Below, piece by piece: positions 8,175 through 18,514 of a DNA stretch of 57,350 nucleotides; the stretch's first letter is position 1; each line of letters starts with the position of its first letter. Below the pieces are notes generated by a model. It saw only the letters and a program-made list of their open reading frames with translations. It was not told the DNA's origin and searched no databases. The stretch lies in NCBI GenBank assembly GCA_001460835.1, contig CYKH01001782.1, positions 1-57,350 of the forward strand, read 5' to 3'. Origin of the DNA: Bodo saltans. Lineage: Eukaryota > Euglenozoa > Kinetoplastea > Eubodonida > Bodonidae. The translations under genes were made by a program, and so were the position numbers.

Positions 8175-11100
8175 ATGTCACGCACCCCATCCCAACAAAC
8201 AACCACTGCACTTTATCAATCTGCGCAGCATCAGCACCAACAGCTGGGCTCGTACGCGTACGATGCAGTGGCGACTCACTCTGTTGAGGGAAGCGTGCGT
8301 TGCATTGAAATGGCAACAGACCGCACTGCGTGGACGGCTGAGGCAGACGGTTGCATTCGAGTCCGACAACTTCCAACCGGTGCGATTGTGAAAACGATCG
8401 AAAGTAAAGGGAAGTCAATCTTTTGCAACGCCATTCTTTTGGTGGAAGGAAAGATTTGGGCAGCGTACAGTGATGGATTTATTCGTAGGTACGACGCGAA
8501 GTCCGCATCACTGGAACGTGAAGTGGTACAACACGATGGTGCGGTGTACGCACTCCTCTACGCCGCGGGCCGTGTCTACTCTGGCGGTGCAGATTGGAAG
8601 GTGTACCAATGGAACCCGTCAAGTTGTGAATACCAACGCCTCTTCTTTGGCCACTCCAACAGTGTTCGCTGCTTAGCAAGCCTCAACACGTCTCATGGAC
8701 TGTTGCTGTTCTCTGGTAGCGACGACGGAACGATCCGTGCATGGGATCCTCACGCTCCTTTGCAGAGCACCAAGGACGTTGCTTGCATCCACATTTTTAA
8801 GCAGCACACTCGCAGTGTTCTTGCGCTTGAGGCGGTCCCCAGCCGTAAGCAGCTTTGGTCCGGCAGCGAGGACCACACGATCCGCGTCTGGAACACGGAC
8901 AGCTTTCAGTGCTCGGCTGTACTCGATCGCCACCGTGCTCCTGTGGCTTCCCTCGCATTTGTATCCACTAGAGTGTGGAGCGGGGGGAAGGATGGCACGC
9001 TTTTCTTATGGGATGCAAAGACTCTCACTGCTATTCAGACGATTCAAGAGGGTATCCACGTGAGTTCGAGATATGTCATGAGTATCAAGCGACTGTATCG
9101 TGCGCACTACTACAAATTGTGGACCTCAACCTCCGACGGATTTATTCAGTGCTGGAACGCAGACAGCGACGGTGCCGATGAAGATGGCTTCGAGTTGACG
9201 TCAGCTGACGATGATGTGGCTCGTCGACGCGACACTGCGCGCATTGAAGGCCTCCAGGCTGCGTTGTACGAGCATGGAGCGATGCTTAATGAGAAAGAAG
9301 ACGAAGTGAAGTCACTCCAACACCGGATTGCGCAGCTCAAAGACCCCCATCAGAATCCAGACTTGCTTGGTTTGTCGCACCAGATCAGTGCATTGAATTC
9401 TGATCTCGATGAGGCCGCTGTCCAACGGGAGCAACTAACTCAGCGCTGCACGATGGCAGATGAGCTGCTCCGAGCGACTCGGCAGCGACTCAAGGACAGC
9501 GAGGGACAGCGGAGGGAGGCTGAGACAGATCGTGATCGCATGAAGGTGCTTCTCGAATCTTCTGCACGCGAGCTCGTGGAGCTGAAATCCACACGAGAAG
9601 CCTACCTCCGCTTAGAAGACGAGAAGGCAATGCTGCAACTACGAAACTCACAACTTGAGCAAGATGCTGCGGAGATGCAACAAACGATTCAACACTTGGA
9701 GGATGCTGTGCGATCTCACCAACACATCTTTGCGGAAAATGGACGACTTCGCCACGAGGTCGAAGTGCTAGAGACTTCGATCGCAGCAGCGGAGCGCCGC
9801 AATACAGAGTTGATTGTGCGAGGTGGTGGTGGTGCTGCCTTGAGAAGTGGTGCCGCGACGCCAGGGGGCAAGAGTGCTTCTCCCGCGCCTCGAGGTGGCC
9901 GTGGGGGCCGAGGAGGTCAAGGCACGGCATCACGCAGCCCAAGTGCAACGAAGCCAAAGAAACTTCCTCGGTCAAACTCAGCATCATCACGACGCCATGA
10001 GCTCGACACCACCGATGATGACGAAGCTGAAGCCTTGCTAGATGATCAGGGCGAAGAGTTATCATTGATCCCCACGACAGATGATGAAGCACCTGTTCCG
10101 CGTGCGAAGGCGCCATCTGCATCGCAGCAACGAGGTGGTGCTGATAACGTCACTGACTCGGCGTCCGCTTCAAGCCGCTTACATGAACGCCTTGAGAACC
10201 TGCGGATAGAAAACGAGAGCCTCATGCAACAATTGGGCGCCCAACAAGCGTCGTATGAGCAGGAACTTGACACGTTGCAAAAACGCATTTCACAGGTACA
10301 AGAGCAGCAAGAGAAGGACCTGCAACTTGCCGCCGCGCACGAGAAGCTCAAGCGTGAGAGCTCCAAGACGATCGGTGAGCTCCGTGCGTCACTGAAGATG
10401 TCACAAGCGGAGGCCAGTTCTCGAACACACCAACTATCGCAGCTACAAGAAGAAACCGAAGGCAGCAGCGACTCGTACCGCAAGGACCTGAACAAGAAAG
10501 AGAAGCAGCTCATCGATCTGCGAGATGCTCTTGCGAAGGCCCAACATGCTCTGGACGATGCCCGAAAAGAGTCGGAGGAGCAGACCGTTGCCCTGCAACA
10601 AGAGAAGGAACTTCTCAAGCGTCAAGTGGTTGATGCGCGACGGGAAAAGGATCGAGTAGTTGCTGAGGCGGCAGCGATTGCACAACGTCACCAAGCATCG
10701 CCTTATGCAGCTTCAGATGACGGCACCTCCAGCAGCTCACCGGAAACCCTTCGGCGGCGGTTGCACGACACCCAGCGAGACCTGGAGAATGCGCACAAGG
10801 AGCTCCGCCTACAAAAAGTGAACGAAACGCGAACTGCATCTGAAATTCATTTGCTTCGCGAAGAGCTCACTCACGTAAGGTCAGAACGAGCATTGACCTT
10901 CCCAACTCCCTCAAAGGTGGACGCATCACCTGCCCGCTCTGCGCGCTCACTTTCTGGCTCTCCAGCAAAAGCAACAAGTGTAAAGCAACGAAAGTCGTCG
11001 CCAGGCGGAAGCCATCCTCCCCATCATGTGGACGACGATGAGTATGGCGCACAAACACAGAGCATCCCGAGCAGCCCGACGAGTGCGCATACTGGAACCC

Positions 11101-14100
11101 TAGGAGAGCTTTCGATCACACTCGTGCAGCTTCGAAATGAGAACGATGCACTGAAGGGAAGCCAACTTGCCGCGGAGAGCGCAATGAAACAGGCCATCCG
11201 TGAAGCGGAGGTCTCGCGCCAGGAGCTTGAGGCCGCAACGAAGAAGCTCGCAGAGCTGGAGGAGCGCCAAGTCTCCCAAGGGTCAGCTCTCCAAGAAGCT
11301 CTAGACTTCCTGCAGTCAGAGAAAGAACGTTACGATGCCCTCCACGAAACCTACGAGTCTATGTCCTCTGCACTCTTGTTGGCGGAGGAACGTGAGAATG
11401 CGTACGAAGGGCGAGTTGAATCGTCCTTGGAGGAAATTGAAGCGCTGAAAGGCACCATTAAGAGGCTTGAGGCGGAGAAGGAGACTGTTGCCCAAGCAGC
11501 TGACGAGCGCCGTGTTCGTGTCCCGTCCCCCGTGTCCCCTGCACACATTGGCAATGTATCGACAAACGTCACAGGCGATGGATACTACACGCCAGAGGGT
11601 AGTGAGGCATTGCATCACATCATTGAAGAGCTCGAAGAGGCGCTAGAGAAGAAGCAAGTAGCTGTGGAGGAGTCGACAGAGGAACTTGCCATGTTGGAGG
11701 ATAGGTTCAACACGGTGACAGACGACCTGGTCTTTTTTTTTTCATTGCATCACATCATTGAAGAGCTCGAAGAGGCGCTAGAAAAGAAGCAAGTAGCTCT
11801 GGAGGAGTCGACAGAGGAACTAGCCATGTTGGAGGATAGGTTCAACACGGTGACGGACGACCTGGTTAAGTGTATTTCTCAGCGACGAGCTGCAGAGGAG
11901 CAAAACATCGTTCTTCAAGCGTCTCTCGATGCCCAGCGAGAGGATGCTGTCAAGCTTCAGCGCGATGTCGCGGTTGCCCAAGAGCATGCCCAGCGGTGCC
12001 AACGGGAGACGGCAACCCTGCAGCTCACTGCTGACGGTGCGGTGAGCCAGTTGCGAGAGCAACTTAGCGAAGCACTGGCGGCAGCAGACCAACACAGAGC
12101 TGCAACAACTGTTGCATCTGACAAGCTGAAAAAGGTGGAAGTCGCCCATCGTGAAACCACCACAGCCCTCGCGCACATGGCTCAAGACAATCGCGAGCTG
12201 ACAACCAAGCTAGAGTTACTAACCCTCGCTCAAGAGCAGCTCGAGAGCGACGTTTCGAGTTTGCGTAGTGTGCGTGCTGCGCTGCAGACGGAGCGTGATA
12301 CCGTCGCTGCGCAGCTTGCTGAGGCCACCCTTACCGCGACTCGCGATTTGCGTGATGCAACCGCTACTTGTACAACACTGCGGCGGTCGTTGGAAACGGA
12401 GCAGGAACAGCTTGCTGCCACGAAAGCAACTCTTGAGAATCGTGAAAAGAGTGTTCAGCGACTGCAGGGTGAGGCGGAAGCACTTCGTGAAGCACTGCGC
12501 CTCTCCGATGAGCGTCTGCATGAAACTGGAAAGTCGTACGAGCAGCGCATCACGACGCTCCAATCGCAGCTGACAGCAGCAGAGGATGCCATCGATGAGC
12601 TGCACCACACCATCGAGCAAACTGCTCGTGATCACGTCAACGCAAGTGAAACCGCGCTAACGGACCTTCAGATCGAAAGCGACAGGAAACTACGAGAGTA
12701 TCAACAAGCTGCAAAGGTAGACGCATCTGCGCTGAGAAATGTACTGGAAACCAGTGAAGACAACCGACGCAAAGCCGAGCGTGCACTCGTATCAAAAGAG
12801 GTGGAACTTGCCGACTCACTCGCACGCGTCAGCATACTTGAGTCGAGGTGCGGCACGTTGGAGCGCGAGCTGCAAGACGCTTTGCAACAAGTACAACATG
12901 CAAAAGCAGCATCACAGGACAACCTCCGAGCACTCCACAAAGACGTGGACCGACTGACTGAGCAGCTCCATCGCTGTGAAATGACGCTAGAGTTGCGTGA
13001 TAAGCAGAACGAGTGCCTGACGGCTGACCTTCGCCAAGAGAAGGAACGCACCGAGCTCGTCCAGTCACGCTCTGAAGATCAACTAACCCGCGCAACGGAG
13101 CGTGGTCTTGCAAATGAAAAGGAACTTGCTCAGCTTCAGCGAACCACACTAGACAACAAGGTCACCATCGATGGGCTACGACATGAGCTCGACACAACAG
13201 TCAGGCAGCTTGAGCGGGAAGCGGAAGGCCATGCTGCCACTTCTGCGCTTCTTGCAGGTGCCCACTCCACGGTGACATCTCAGGCGGAGTCCATCGCGGT
13301 GCTCACACAAGAAAATGAACGACTGCAAATGCAACGTGACGAGTGGCAGGCCGAAGCGTCTACCCTTGGCAACGAGCGATTGACCCTTGCTATGCAGCAT
13401 GATGCCCTTCAGCAGGAGCTCAAACAGCTTCGTTTGGCGCATGAGGATATGACCATCCAGTTGAAACGGGAAGTGAAGCTCGCCGATGAGCAGTCTCGTG
13501 AAATCGCTGCCCTTGCATCCCGCCTCGTCATCGCCGAAGAAGCCGCATCAGATCTCAAACTTCTCACTGAGACACATCACTCGACGGTCGCTTTGTTAGC
13601 TGCACGTGATGAAAGTGTTGCAGTGCTCGCGCGACAGCAAGACCACTGGAAAGTGTACACGGAGGAGCTGGAGGGTTCTATTGAGGTGCTGAAGAGAAGC
13701 CTCAAAGAGCGAAGCGAGCAGCTGGTCGATTTGGAACACCAAGAGCAGCTGCTACGAGACCGAATTGCGCTTTTGGAGCAGAGCGACGGGAAGCAGAGAC
13801 ATCGGATTCAAGAAGCAGATCGTGAGCACGCCGAGCTAGTCCGGCTGCGCGAAGTATGCTCTGACAATGCTGGGGCCGCAGATGCAGCGTACCAAGAACA
13901 GAAAATCCTGGCTGACCAGCTTAGTGTTGCTGAGGACCAAAACGAGAAGCTCGCGGCACTCCTTCAAGCGGCGGAAGAACGCCTCATGGCACTCACGGGT
14001 GCTCCTGAGAGCATCGCGTCACTGACTCAGCAGCGCAACGATTTGCAAGCTGAGAACCAACGACTAGAATCAGAACTTTCGAAGAAAACCGACGAGGCAC

Positions 14101-17100
14101 TTGATGGCCTTCGTTCCGAAGATCGAGCAAACCAGCTCGCCATACGCGTGGAGAACCTGTTAGCCGACATCCACCGCCTTAGAGAAGAGCAAAGTTCCTC
14201 AGTTGAGCATCTCGAAAACGTTGTCGCTGAGCAAGAGCGGCGTCTGTTTGCGAACGCCACTGCTGCAGATCGCCGCACTCGAGAGCTCACTGCTGCAGAA
14301 GAAAGGCTCCGAGAGGCAGCCACGGAAGCGTCTGCTGCGTCGGATGCTCGCCGTGAGGCCGCTCAACTGCGTCGTGAACTCACTGCGGCGGAACACCTTG
14401 TGCAGCAGCTACAGCATGAGCAGGTGGCCCTCAAGAAACGCCTTGCTGCCACAGGCCCATTGTCACAAATAGAAGTGGAGCAGTCTGTGAAGAATCTCGA
14501 AGCAGTGAACAAGTCTCAGCAAGAGCAACTTCGTCAACAAGAAATAGCTACCGAACGTCTTCATGAGTGCGTGAAAGCCGATCAAGCATTGTTATCGCTT
14601 GCCATCAGCGAAGCAAATTTGTCGGTTGCATCAGAGCAGCTCATACGCGAATTGGCGGACACGAAAGCGAAAGTTCACGCGCTTCAATCGTCATTGACGT
14701 CGGCGCAGCAAAATGTCGACTTCAAAGAACAAACCAACGCGGAGCTGCGCCAACGCCTGCGTATGCTAGAGACGATGTTCTTCCGTCCTAGCGCTGCAAG
14801 TCACAACAACAACAGCAGTTCACCGTTGCCGAATCCTTCTTCTGTTTATGGTCCTCCTCGTGGTGATTCAGTGGAGCCCGCTGCGTTGTATGAAGACGAG
14901 TCGAACATGAGCAGCATGAACGCAGCAGCAGTAGCAGGTGGAGGTGGTGCCATTCGTAGTTCTGACGAAGATCATCTTGTCCCCACCCCCGCTCCAACAC
15001 CCCGAGGGGTTTCGCTAGCATCTGGGGTTGCCGCGGCGAATTCGGAGCCGCGGGATCGGGGGGCGCTTGTTGCCCTGCGCCCAACGCCGCTTCACGATGC
15101 CCATCCCACTACCACTACCAATCCTGCCCTGCTCAAGGCATACACGGAGCACTTATCCACTGCACTGGAGCGATCCACGGAGTTGTGCGAGCAGCTCCAG
15201 CGTGTGGCGCTGCAGCGTTCTGAGGGGCAGAGGCTACTCGCTGAGAGATTAAGTGCCGTCCGCTCGGCGGCCATAAACGGCTCAAGCGGCTCTACTCTAG
15301 GCGCACTCGTCGATGAAGCAAACAACTACCGTGTTGCAATGCTCGAGGCTACGCTGCACGCGTACAAGTCCCGATTGGAATCATTGCAGACCAAACTCCG
15401 TAGCGACACTCAGGCCGATGCGCTGGCGGTGTTGCGAGAGCGCGATGGAGGCGCTGCTGTGGATGCTCTGCATCAACTCCTTCAGGATCAATCCGCCTCG
15501 CTGGAAAGCCTCAAAGAAGAGCGAGACCGGTCTAGACTTGATGCGCAACAACGTAGCATGACGATTGCTGCGCTCGTGCAGTATCTACACGTCCAACGAC
15601 GTTCGCATGCCGCGGCGGTAGCAACAACAGTGGACACCAATACTGCGGAACAGCAGCAGCCCTCCTCTGTGCCATCGCTGGAGGTGGCGTTGGCTCTTGA
15701 GAGACATCAGTCGCAGGAGTTGCGAACGCGCATCACCGAGCTCAACGCCACAGTCGTGCAACTGCAAACGGCTGGAGGTACAACCGCTGAGGGTGTTGCG
15801 GATGCCTTGATTCGCCTTGCCAACGAAGGAGAGCTGATGGAGGAGAAGCTATTCCTTAGCGAGCAGCTGGTGCAGCGGCAGGCTGTGGAACTCGCTCAAT
15901 GCCTTGAACACCTTGCCAACGCTCACGACGAAACACGCATCAAAGCAACATTGTGCGCCACAAGTGAAGAGGCAACGGCTGCGGCACTTCGAAAACTTGA
16001 CGCTGCGAATCACAATATGGCTGAGCTTCACGCGGTCGTAGAGGGGTACGAAGCAAAGATCTCTCAACAAGAGGTTGCGTTGCAAGTGCGTCAAAAGCGT
16101 CGCGAGGAACTGCTCCACTGGATCAAATCTACACCCCAACTCCGCGAGACAATGTCGACGTTATCTGACCAAGAAGCGTTCGACACTCTCACTGTTTGCC
16201 GACACTTGCATCGGTTGCTGCTCCAAGCTCAGACGGATGCCCACGAGCGTGCCGCGAAGGACGCGAGAAAGGCTGAGGCCAGCGTGATGGAGGCGAAGGA
16301 CCACGAGTGTGCACTTCTTCGTGATCGAGTCGAGCAATTGGTGCATGATGTGCGCTGTGCCCTCGATGACGCGGAGTTATGGAAGCAACGATTCGACGCT
16401 AACACCGAAGGGCGACATGAGGCGGTGCAACGTGCTGCAAGGTCCGAGGCGGCCATGCTTTCTCTTGAGGCAACGCTCGAAATGGAGCAGCAGAAGTATC
16501 AAGAAGCGCAGCGCACCATCGCTGACCTCGCCGCACACAACACCTCCAAAGATGATCTCATGGAATCGATGCAGCAGCGTATTCACGCCTTGGACGAGCG
16601 AGTGCGCGACCTGCAGGTTGACCTTGAGCTCAAAGGTGTCGAAGTGTCCACGAAGCAGGCTACCATTAACGGCCTCACAGAGGAGATGGATCTTATCTAC
16701 TCCACCCAAAAGCGGCTAGAGGCGCGGTGTCAAGAGTCCGAGACTCGCGCACTCACTGCGGAGGATGCTCTTGTCTCAGCTGAGGATGAACGCGATGCCG
16801 CCAAGAGCCAAGCGCAACACGCCTCTGCAGCCCTGCGTGGAATGGAAGAGCGGTACCACATTGAGCTACAATCGCACGACGCCGTCCGTGATAGACTGGA
16901 GGGCCAACTGTTGAGCCTTCGCAAAGAGAATGGTCGCATTGCCGAGCTCACACAGTCGACCCACGAAGCTCTGGCGAAGGCAGACCACCACGAACGCGAA
17001 GAGAAGTCTCTGATGAAGCGGCTTGCCATCGCACAAGAATTGAATCACCACCTGAAGGAGCAGAACAGCGCACTGGAACGTAGCCGTGCAGATGCCGCTC

Positions 17101-18269
17101 AACTTCGTCTGCGACTTGGCGGCAATACTGCCGTAGACACTGTCACAATGCGTAGGTTGTGCATTGAGGTCTTCAAGTGTCTCCCAGGCAACGCTGAGGA
17201 TCGCACGGTGATGGGGTATGCTGCGGCTTTGGAGAGCCACGCTGCTCAGCTTGAGGAGGAGCGTGTTCAGTTTGTAGAGGTGTACCGTCTCCTTGACGCC
17301 GTGACGGCAGACCTCAGCAGTGCCCGACGGGCTTCAAGCACCATTTCGGTGGATGTGGATCGTGGAAGTTTAAGCCTGACGCCCACACCAAGCGAAGCGG
17401 GTTGCAGCGAGCCGTCGTCCCGCTCTATCAGCCCCGCAACCAACGAACAGCAGGTTCAGCAATCTCCAGAGCACTCCGCTGCAGGACTCGCATCATCACT
17501 TGAACGAGTACTCTCCGCCACACGTGCTGTCTGCACGCATCATCGGTTTATGGCGGAACACATGAGCAACCAACGCTCGCGTATGATGCACTTAGCCGAC
17601 CAAAACAAACGCCTCTCTGAAGAGGTGGAGATCCTCAGCCACAAGCTGAAGCATGCATCCACAAAGCTACTCCGCAGTGAGAATTCAGAGCAGCTGTTGA
17701 CCTACGTGGAGCCTAGTCGTGACATTGCTGTTCGTGCGCTGTTCCACTTAAGGGAACATGTGAATGACATGAAAATTCATGTCACGATGCTACAAGGCAC
17801 CACCGCCCAGACACGCGAGCATTGGCCCGAACTTTATCAGCAGCTCACGTCGCAGATTGAGCCCCTTCGTGGGCTGTTGCAGCAAGGCCAAGTTCATCTT
17901 AGCCACGCATTCGAGAAGTGTCTGACGGCGCAAGAGAAGGAAGAGGTGCTAGGTGCCGCAGCCCCTCCCCCAACACCACCTCTGGGGCACATCATTTCTG
18001 AGGCCTCGTCGCGCAGCCATACGCCGCGTCAATTGTACCTTGGGGGCAGCGGTCGTGTGACCCCTGACCAAGATGTTGAGCTTGCGCACAGTCGTGCACC
18101 GAAGCCTACGCCGCCTCCAACACCTGTTGTGGTCACCACGCCACGGCAAGCCACGTCAAGTGCTATTGTAGGGAGGGGTGGTGAGTCCACGATAGCCAAC
18201 AGAGACATTGTTGCTCGAGGCATTCAAGAAGCTCGTCGGCGTGGTCAAGCCTGGTCCGATCGAGATTAG
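8175..18269 (+). CDS. Giant WD40/coiled-coil protein (3,364 residues)
   Basis: The N-terminus (about residues 35-340) is a WD40 propeller: repeats end in GCIRVRQL, GFIRRYDA, WKVYQWN, GTIRAWDP, HTIRVWNT, GTLFLWDA and GFIQCWNA. From about residue 350 nearly to the end it is heptad-rich coiled coil with very high Glu/Gln/Lys/Arg/Ala content, broken by a Gly/Arg/Ser-rich linker (nt about 9820-10110) and a Ser/Pro/Ala linker (about 14790-15120). The C-terminal ~100 residues are Pro/Thr-rich. An extended scaffold, perhaps cytoskeletal, flagellar or Golgi-associated, is inferred from architecture; I recognise no specific family. A 124-bp segment is duplicated in frame at 11608-11866 with a poly-T spacer. 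ATG 8175 is preferred over the adjoining in-frame GTG. The uninterrupted 10-kb frame shows sequence quality here is generally good. Confidence 0.92.
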   Translation: MSRTPSQQTTTALYQSAQHQHQQLGSYAYDAVATHSVEGSVRCIEMATDRTAWTAEADGCIRVRQLPTGAIVKTIESKGKSIFCNAILLVEGKIWAAYSDGFIRRYDAKSASLEREVVQHDGAVYALLYAAGRVYSGGADWKVYQWNPSSCEYQRLFFGHSNSVRCLASLNTSHGLLLFSGSDDGTIRAWDPHAPLQSTKDVACIHIFKQHTRSVLALEAVPSRKQLWSGSEDHTIRVWNTDSFQCSAVLDRHRAPVASLAFVSTRVWSGGKDGTLFLWDAKTLTAIQTIQEGIHVSSRYVMSIKRLYRAHYYKLWTSTSDGFIQCWNADSDGADEDGFELTSADDDVARRRDTARIEGLQAALYEHGAMLNEKEDEVKSLQHRIAQLKDPHQNPDLLGLSHQISALNSDLDEAAVQREQLTQRCTMADELLRATRQRLKDSEGQRREAETDRDRMKVLLESSARELVELKSTREAYLRLEDEKAMLQLRNSQLEQDAAEMQQTIQHLEDAVRSHQHIFAENGRLRHEVEVLETSIAAAERRNTELIVRGGGGAALRSGAATPGGKSASPAPRGGRGGRGGQGTASRSPSATKPKKLPRSNSASSRRHELDTTDDDEAEALLDDQGEELSLIPTTDDEAPVPRAKAPSASQQRGGADNVTDSASASSRLHERLENLRIENESLMQQLGAQQASYEQELDTLQKRISQVQEQQEKDLQLAAAHEKLKRESSKTIGELRASLKMSQAEASSRTHQLSQLQEETEGSSDSYRKDLNKKEKQLIDLRDALAKAQHALDDARKESEEQTVALQQEKELLKRQVVDARREKDRVVAEAAAIAQRHQASPYAASDDGTSSSSPETLRRRLHDTQRDLENAHKELRLQKVNETRTASEIHLLREELTHVRSERALTFPTPSKVDASPARSARSLSGSPAKATSVKQRKSSPGGSHPPHHVDDDEYGAQTQSIPSSPTSAHTGTLGELSITLVQLRNENDALKGSQLAAESAMKQAIREAEVSRQELEAATKKLAELEERQVSQGSALQEALDFLQSEKERYDALHETYESMSSALLLAEERENAYEGRVESSLEEIEALKGTIKRLEAEKETVAQAADERRVRVPSPVSPAHIGNVSTNVTGDGYYTPEGSEALHHIIEELEEALEKKQVAVEESTEELAMLEDRFNTVTDDLVFFFSLHHIIEELEEALEKKQVALEESTEELAMLEDRFNTVTDDLVKCISQRRAAEEQNIVLQASLDAQREDAVKLQRDVAVAQEHAQRCQRETATLQLTADGAVSQLREQLSEALAAADQHRAATTVASDKLKKVEVAHRETTTALAHMAQDNRELTTKLELLTLAQEQLESDVSSLRSVRAALQTERDTVAAQLAEATLTATRDLRDATATCTTLRRSLETEQEQLAATKATLENREKSVQRLQGEAEALREALRLSDERLHETGKSYEQRITTLQSQLTAAEDAIDELHHTIEQTARDHVNASETALTDLQIESDRKLREYQQAAKVDASALRNVLETSEDNRRKAERALVSKEVELADSLARVSILESRCGTLERELQDALQQVQHAKAASQDNLRALHKDVDRLTEQLHRCEMTLELRDKQNECLTADLRQEKERTELVQSRSEDQLTRATERGLANEKELAQLQRTTLDNKVTIDGLRHELDTTVRQLEREAEGHAATSALLAGAHSTVTSQAESIAVLTQENERLQMQRDEWQAEASTLGNERLTLAMQHDALQQELKQLRLAHEDMTIQLKREVKLADEQSREIAALASRLVIAEEAASDLKLLTETHHSTVALLAARDESVAVLARQQDHWKVYTEELEGSIEVLKRSLKERSEQLVDLEHQEQLLRDRIALLEQSDGKQRHRIQEADREHAELVRLREVCSDNAGAADAAYQEQKILADQLSVAEDQNEKLAALLQAAEERLMALTGAPESIASLTQQRNDLQAENQRLESELSKKTDEALDGLRSEDRANQLAIRVENLLADIHRLREEQSSSVEHLENVVAEQERRLFANATAADRRTRELTAAEERLREAATEASAASDARREAAQLRRELTAAEHLVQQLQHEQVALKKRLAATGPLSQIEVEQSVKNLEAVNKSQQEQLRQQEIATERLHECVKADQALLSLAISEANLSVASEQLIRELADTKAKVHALQSSLTSAQQNVDFKEQTNAELRQRLRMLETMFFRPSAASHNNNSSSPLPNPSSVYGPPRGDSVEPAALYEDESNMSSMNAAAVAGGGGAIRSSDEDHLVPTPAPTPRGVSLASGVAAANSEPRDRGALVALRPTPLHDAHPTTTTNPALLKAYTEHLSTALERSTELCEQLQRVALQRSEGQRLLAERLSAVRSAAINGSSGSTLGALVDEANNYRVAMLEATLHAYKSRLESLQTKLRSDTQADALAVLRERDGGAAVDALHQLLQDQSASLESLKEERDRSRLDAQQRSMTIAALVQYLHVQRRSHAAAVATTVDTNTAEQQQPSSVPSLEVALALERHQSQELRTRITELNATVVQLQTAGGTTAEGVADALIRLANEGELMEEKLFLSEQLVQRQAVELAQCLEHLANAHDETRIKATLCATSEEATAAALRKLDAANHNMAELHAVVEGYEAKISQQEVALQVRQKRREELLHWIKSTPQLRETMSTLSDQEAFDTLTVCRHLHRLLLQAQTDAHERAAKDARKAEASVMEAKDHECALLRDRVEQLVHDVRCALDDAELWKQRFDANTEGRHEAVQRAARSEAAMLSLEATLEMEQQKYQEAQRTIADLAAHNTSKDDLMESMQQRIHALDERVRDLQVDLELKGVEVSTKQATINGLTEEMDLIYSTQKRLEARCQESETRALTAEDALVSAEDERDAAKSQAQHASAALRGMEERYHIELQSHDAVRDRLEGQLLSLRKENGRIAELTQSTHEALAKADHHEREEKSLMKRLAIAQELNHHLKEQNSALERSRADAAQLRLRLGGNTAVDTVTMRRLCIEVFKCLPGNAEDRTVMGYAAALESHAAQLEEERVQFVEVYRLLDAVTADLSSARRASSTISVDVDRGSLSLTPTPSEAGCSEPSSRSISPATNEQQVQQSPEHSAAGLASSLERVLSATRAVCTHHRFMAEHMSNQRSRMMHLADQNKRLSEEVEILSHKLKHASTKLLRSENSEQLLTYVEPSRDIAVRALFHLREHVNDMKIHVTMLQGTTAQTREHWPELYQQLTSQIEPLRGLLQQGQVHLSHAFEKCLTAQEKEEVLGAAAPPPTPPLGHIISEASSRSHTPRQLYLGGSGRVTPDQDVELAHSRAPKPTPPPTPVVVTTPRQATSSAIVGRGGESTIANRDIVARGIQEARRRGQAWSDRD
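11608..11866 (+). repeat. Direct duplication split by C plus ten T, within the giant gene
   Basis: Copy 1 (11608-11731) and copy 2 (11743-11866) are 124 bp each with only a few substitutions. Between them lies C followed by ten T (11732-11742). The period is 135 bp, so the frame is kept, and the spacer adds FFF between two copies of a heptad segment starting HHIIEELEEALEKKQVA. The T-run looks unlike the surrounding coding sequence. Confidence 0.97.
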
Positions 18270-18514
18270 AGAGAATGAGTGAGTGAGTGGAAAAAAAAAG
18301 ATTCTGTAGAGTGTGTGTTTTTCGTTCCCCAAATCTTAGACGACGTTGCTAGACATTTCATCGACACATTCACACAAACACAAAACGTGCCCTCCTTTCT
18401 TCAAAGAAAAATCTTCATTCTGCATTTCACTGTCATATTTGTTTTTCCCCCTCTAAAGTCATATAGACTCCAACTTCCCAAACACCTCCTTAAACATCCA
18501 CCTCATATATCGCC
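18270..18514 (+). other. Spacer with acceptor for the thymidine kinase gene
   Basis: No gene is seen. A pyrimidine tract at about 18437-18454 is followed by AG at 18457-18458 and 18465-18466, giving a 5' UTR of about 50 nt for the next gene. Confidence 0.55.

Noticed and set aside
9490-10122. 210-codon minus-strand frame inside the giant gene
   Set aside because: Composition follows the antisense of coiled-coil codons; no recognisable domain.
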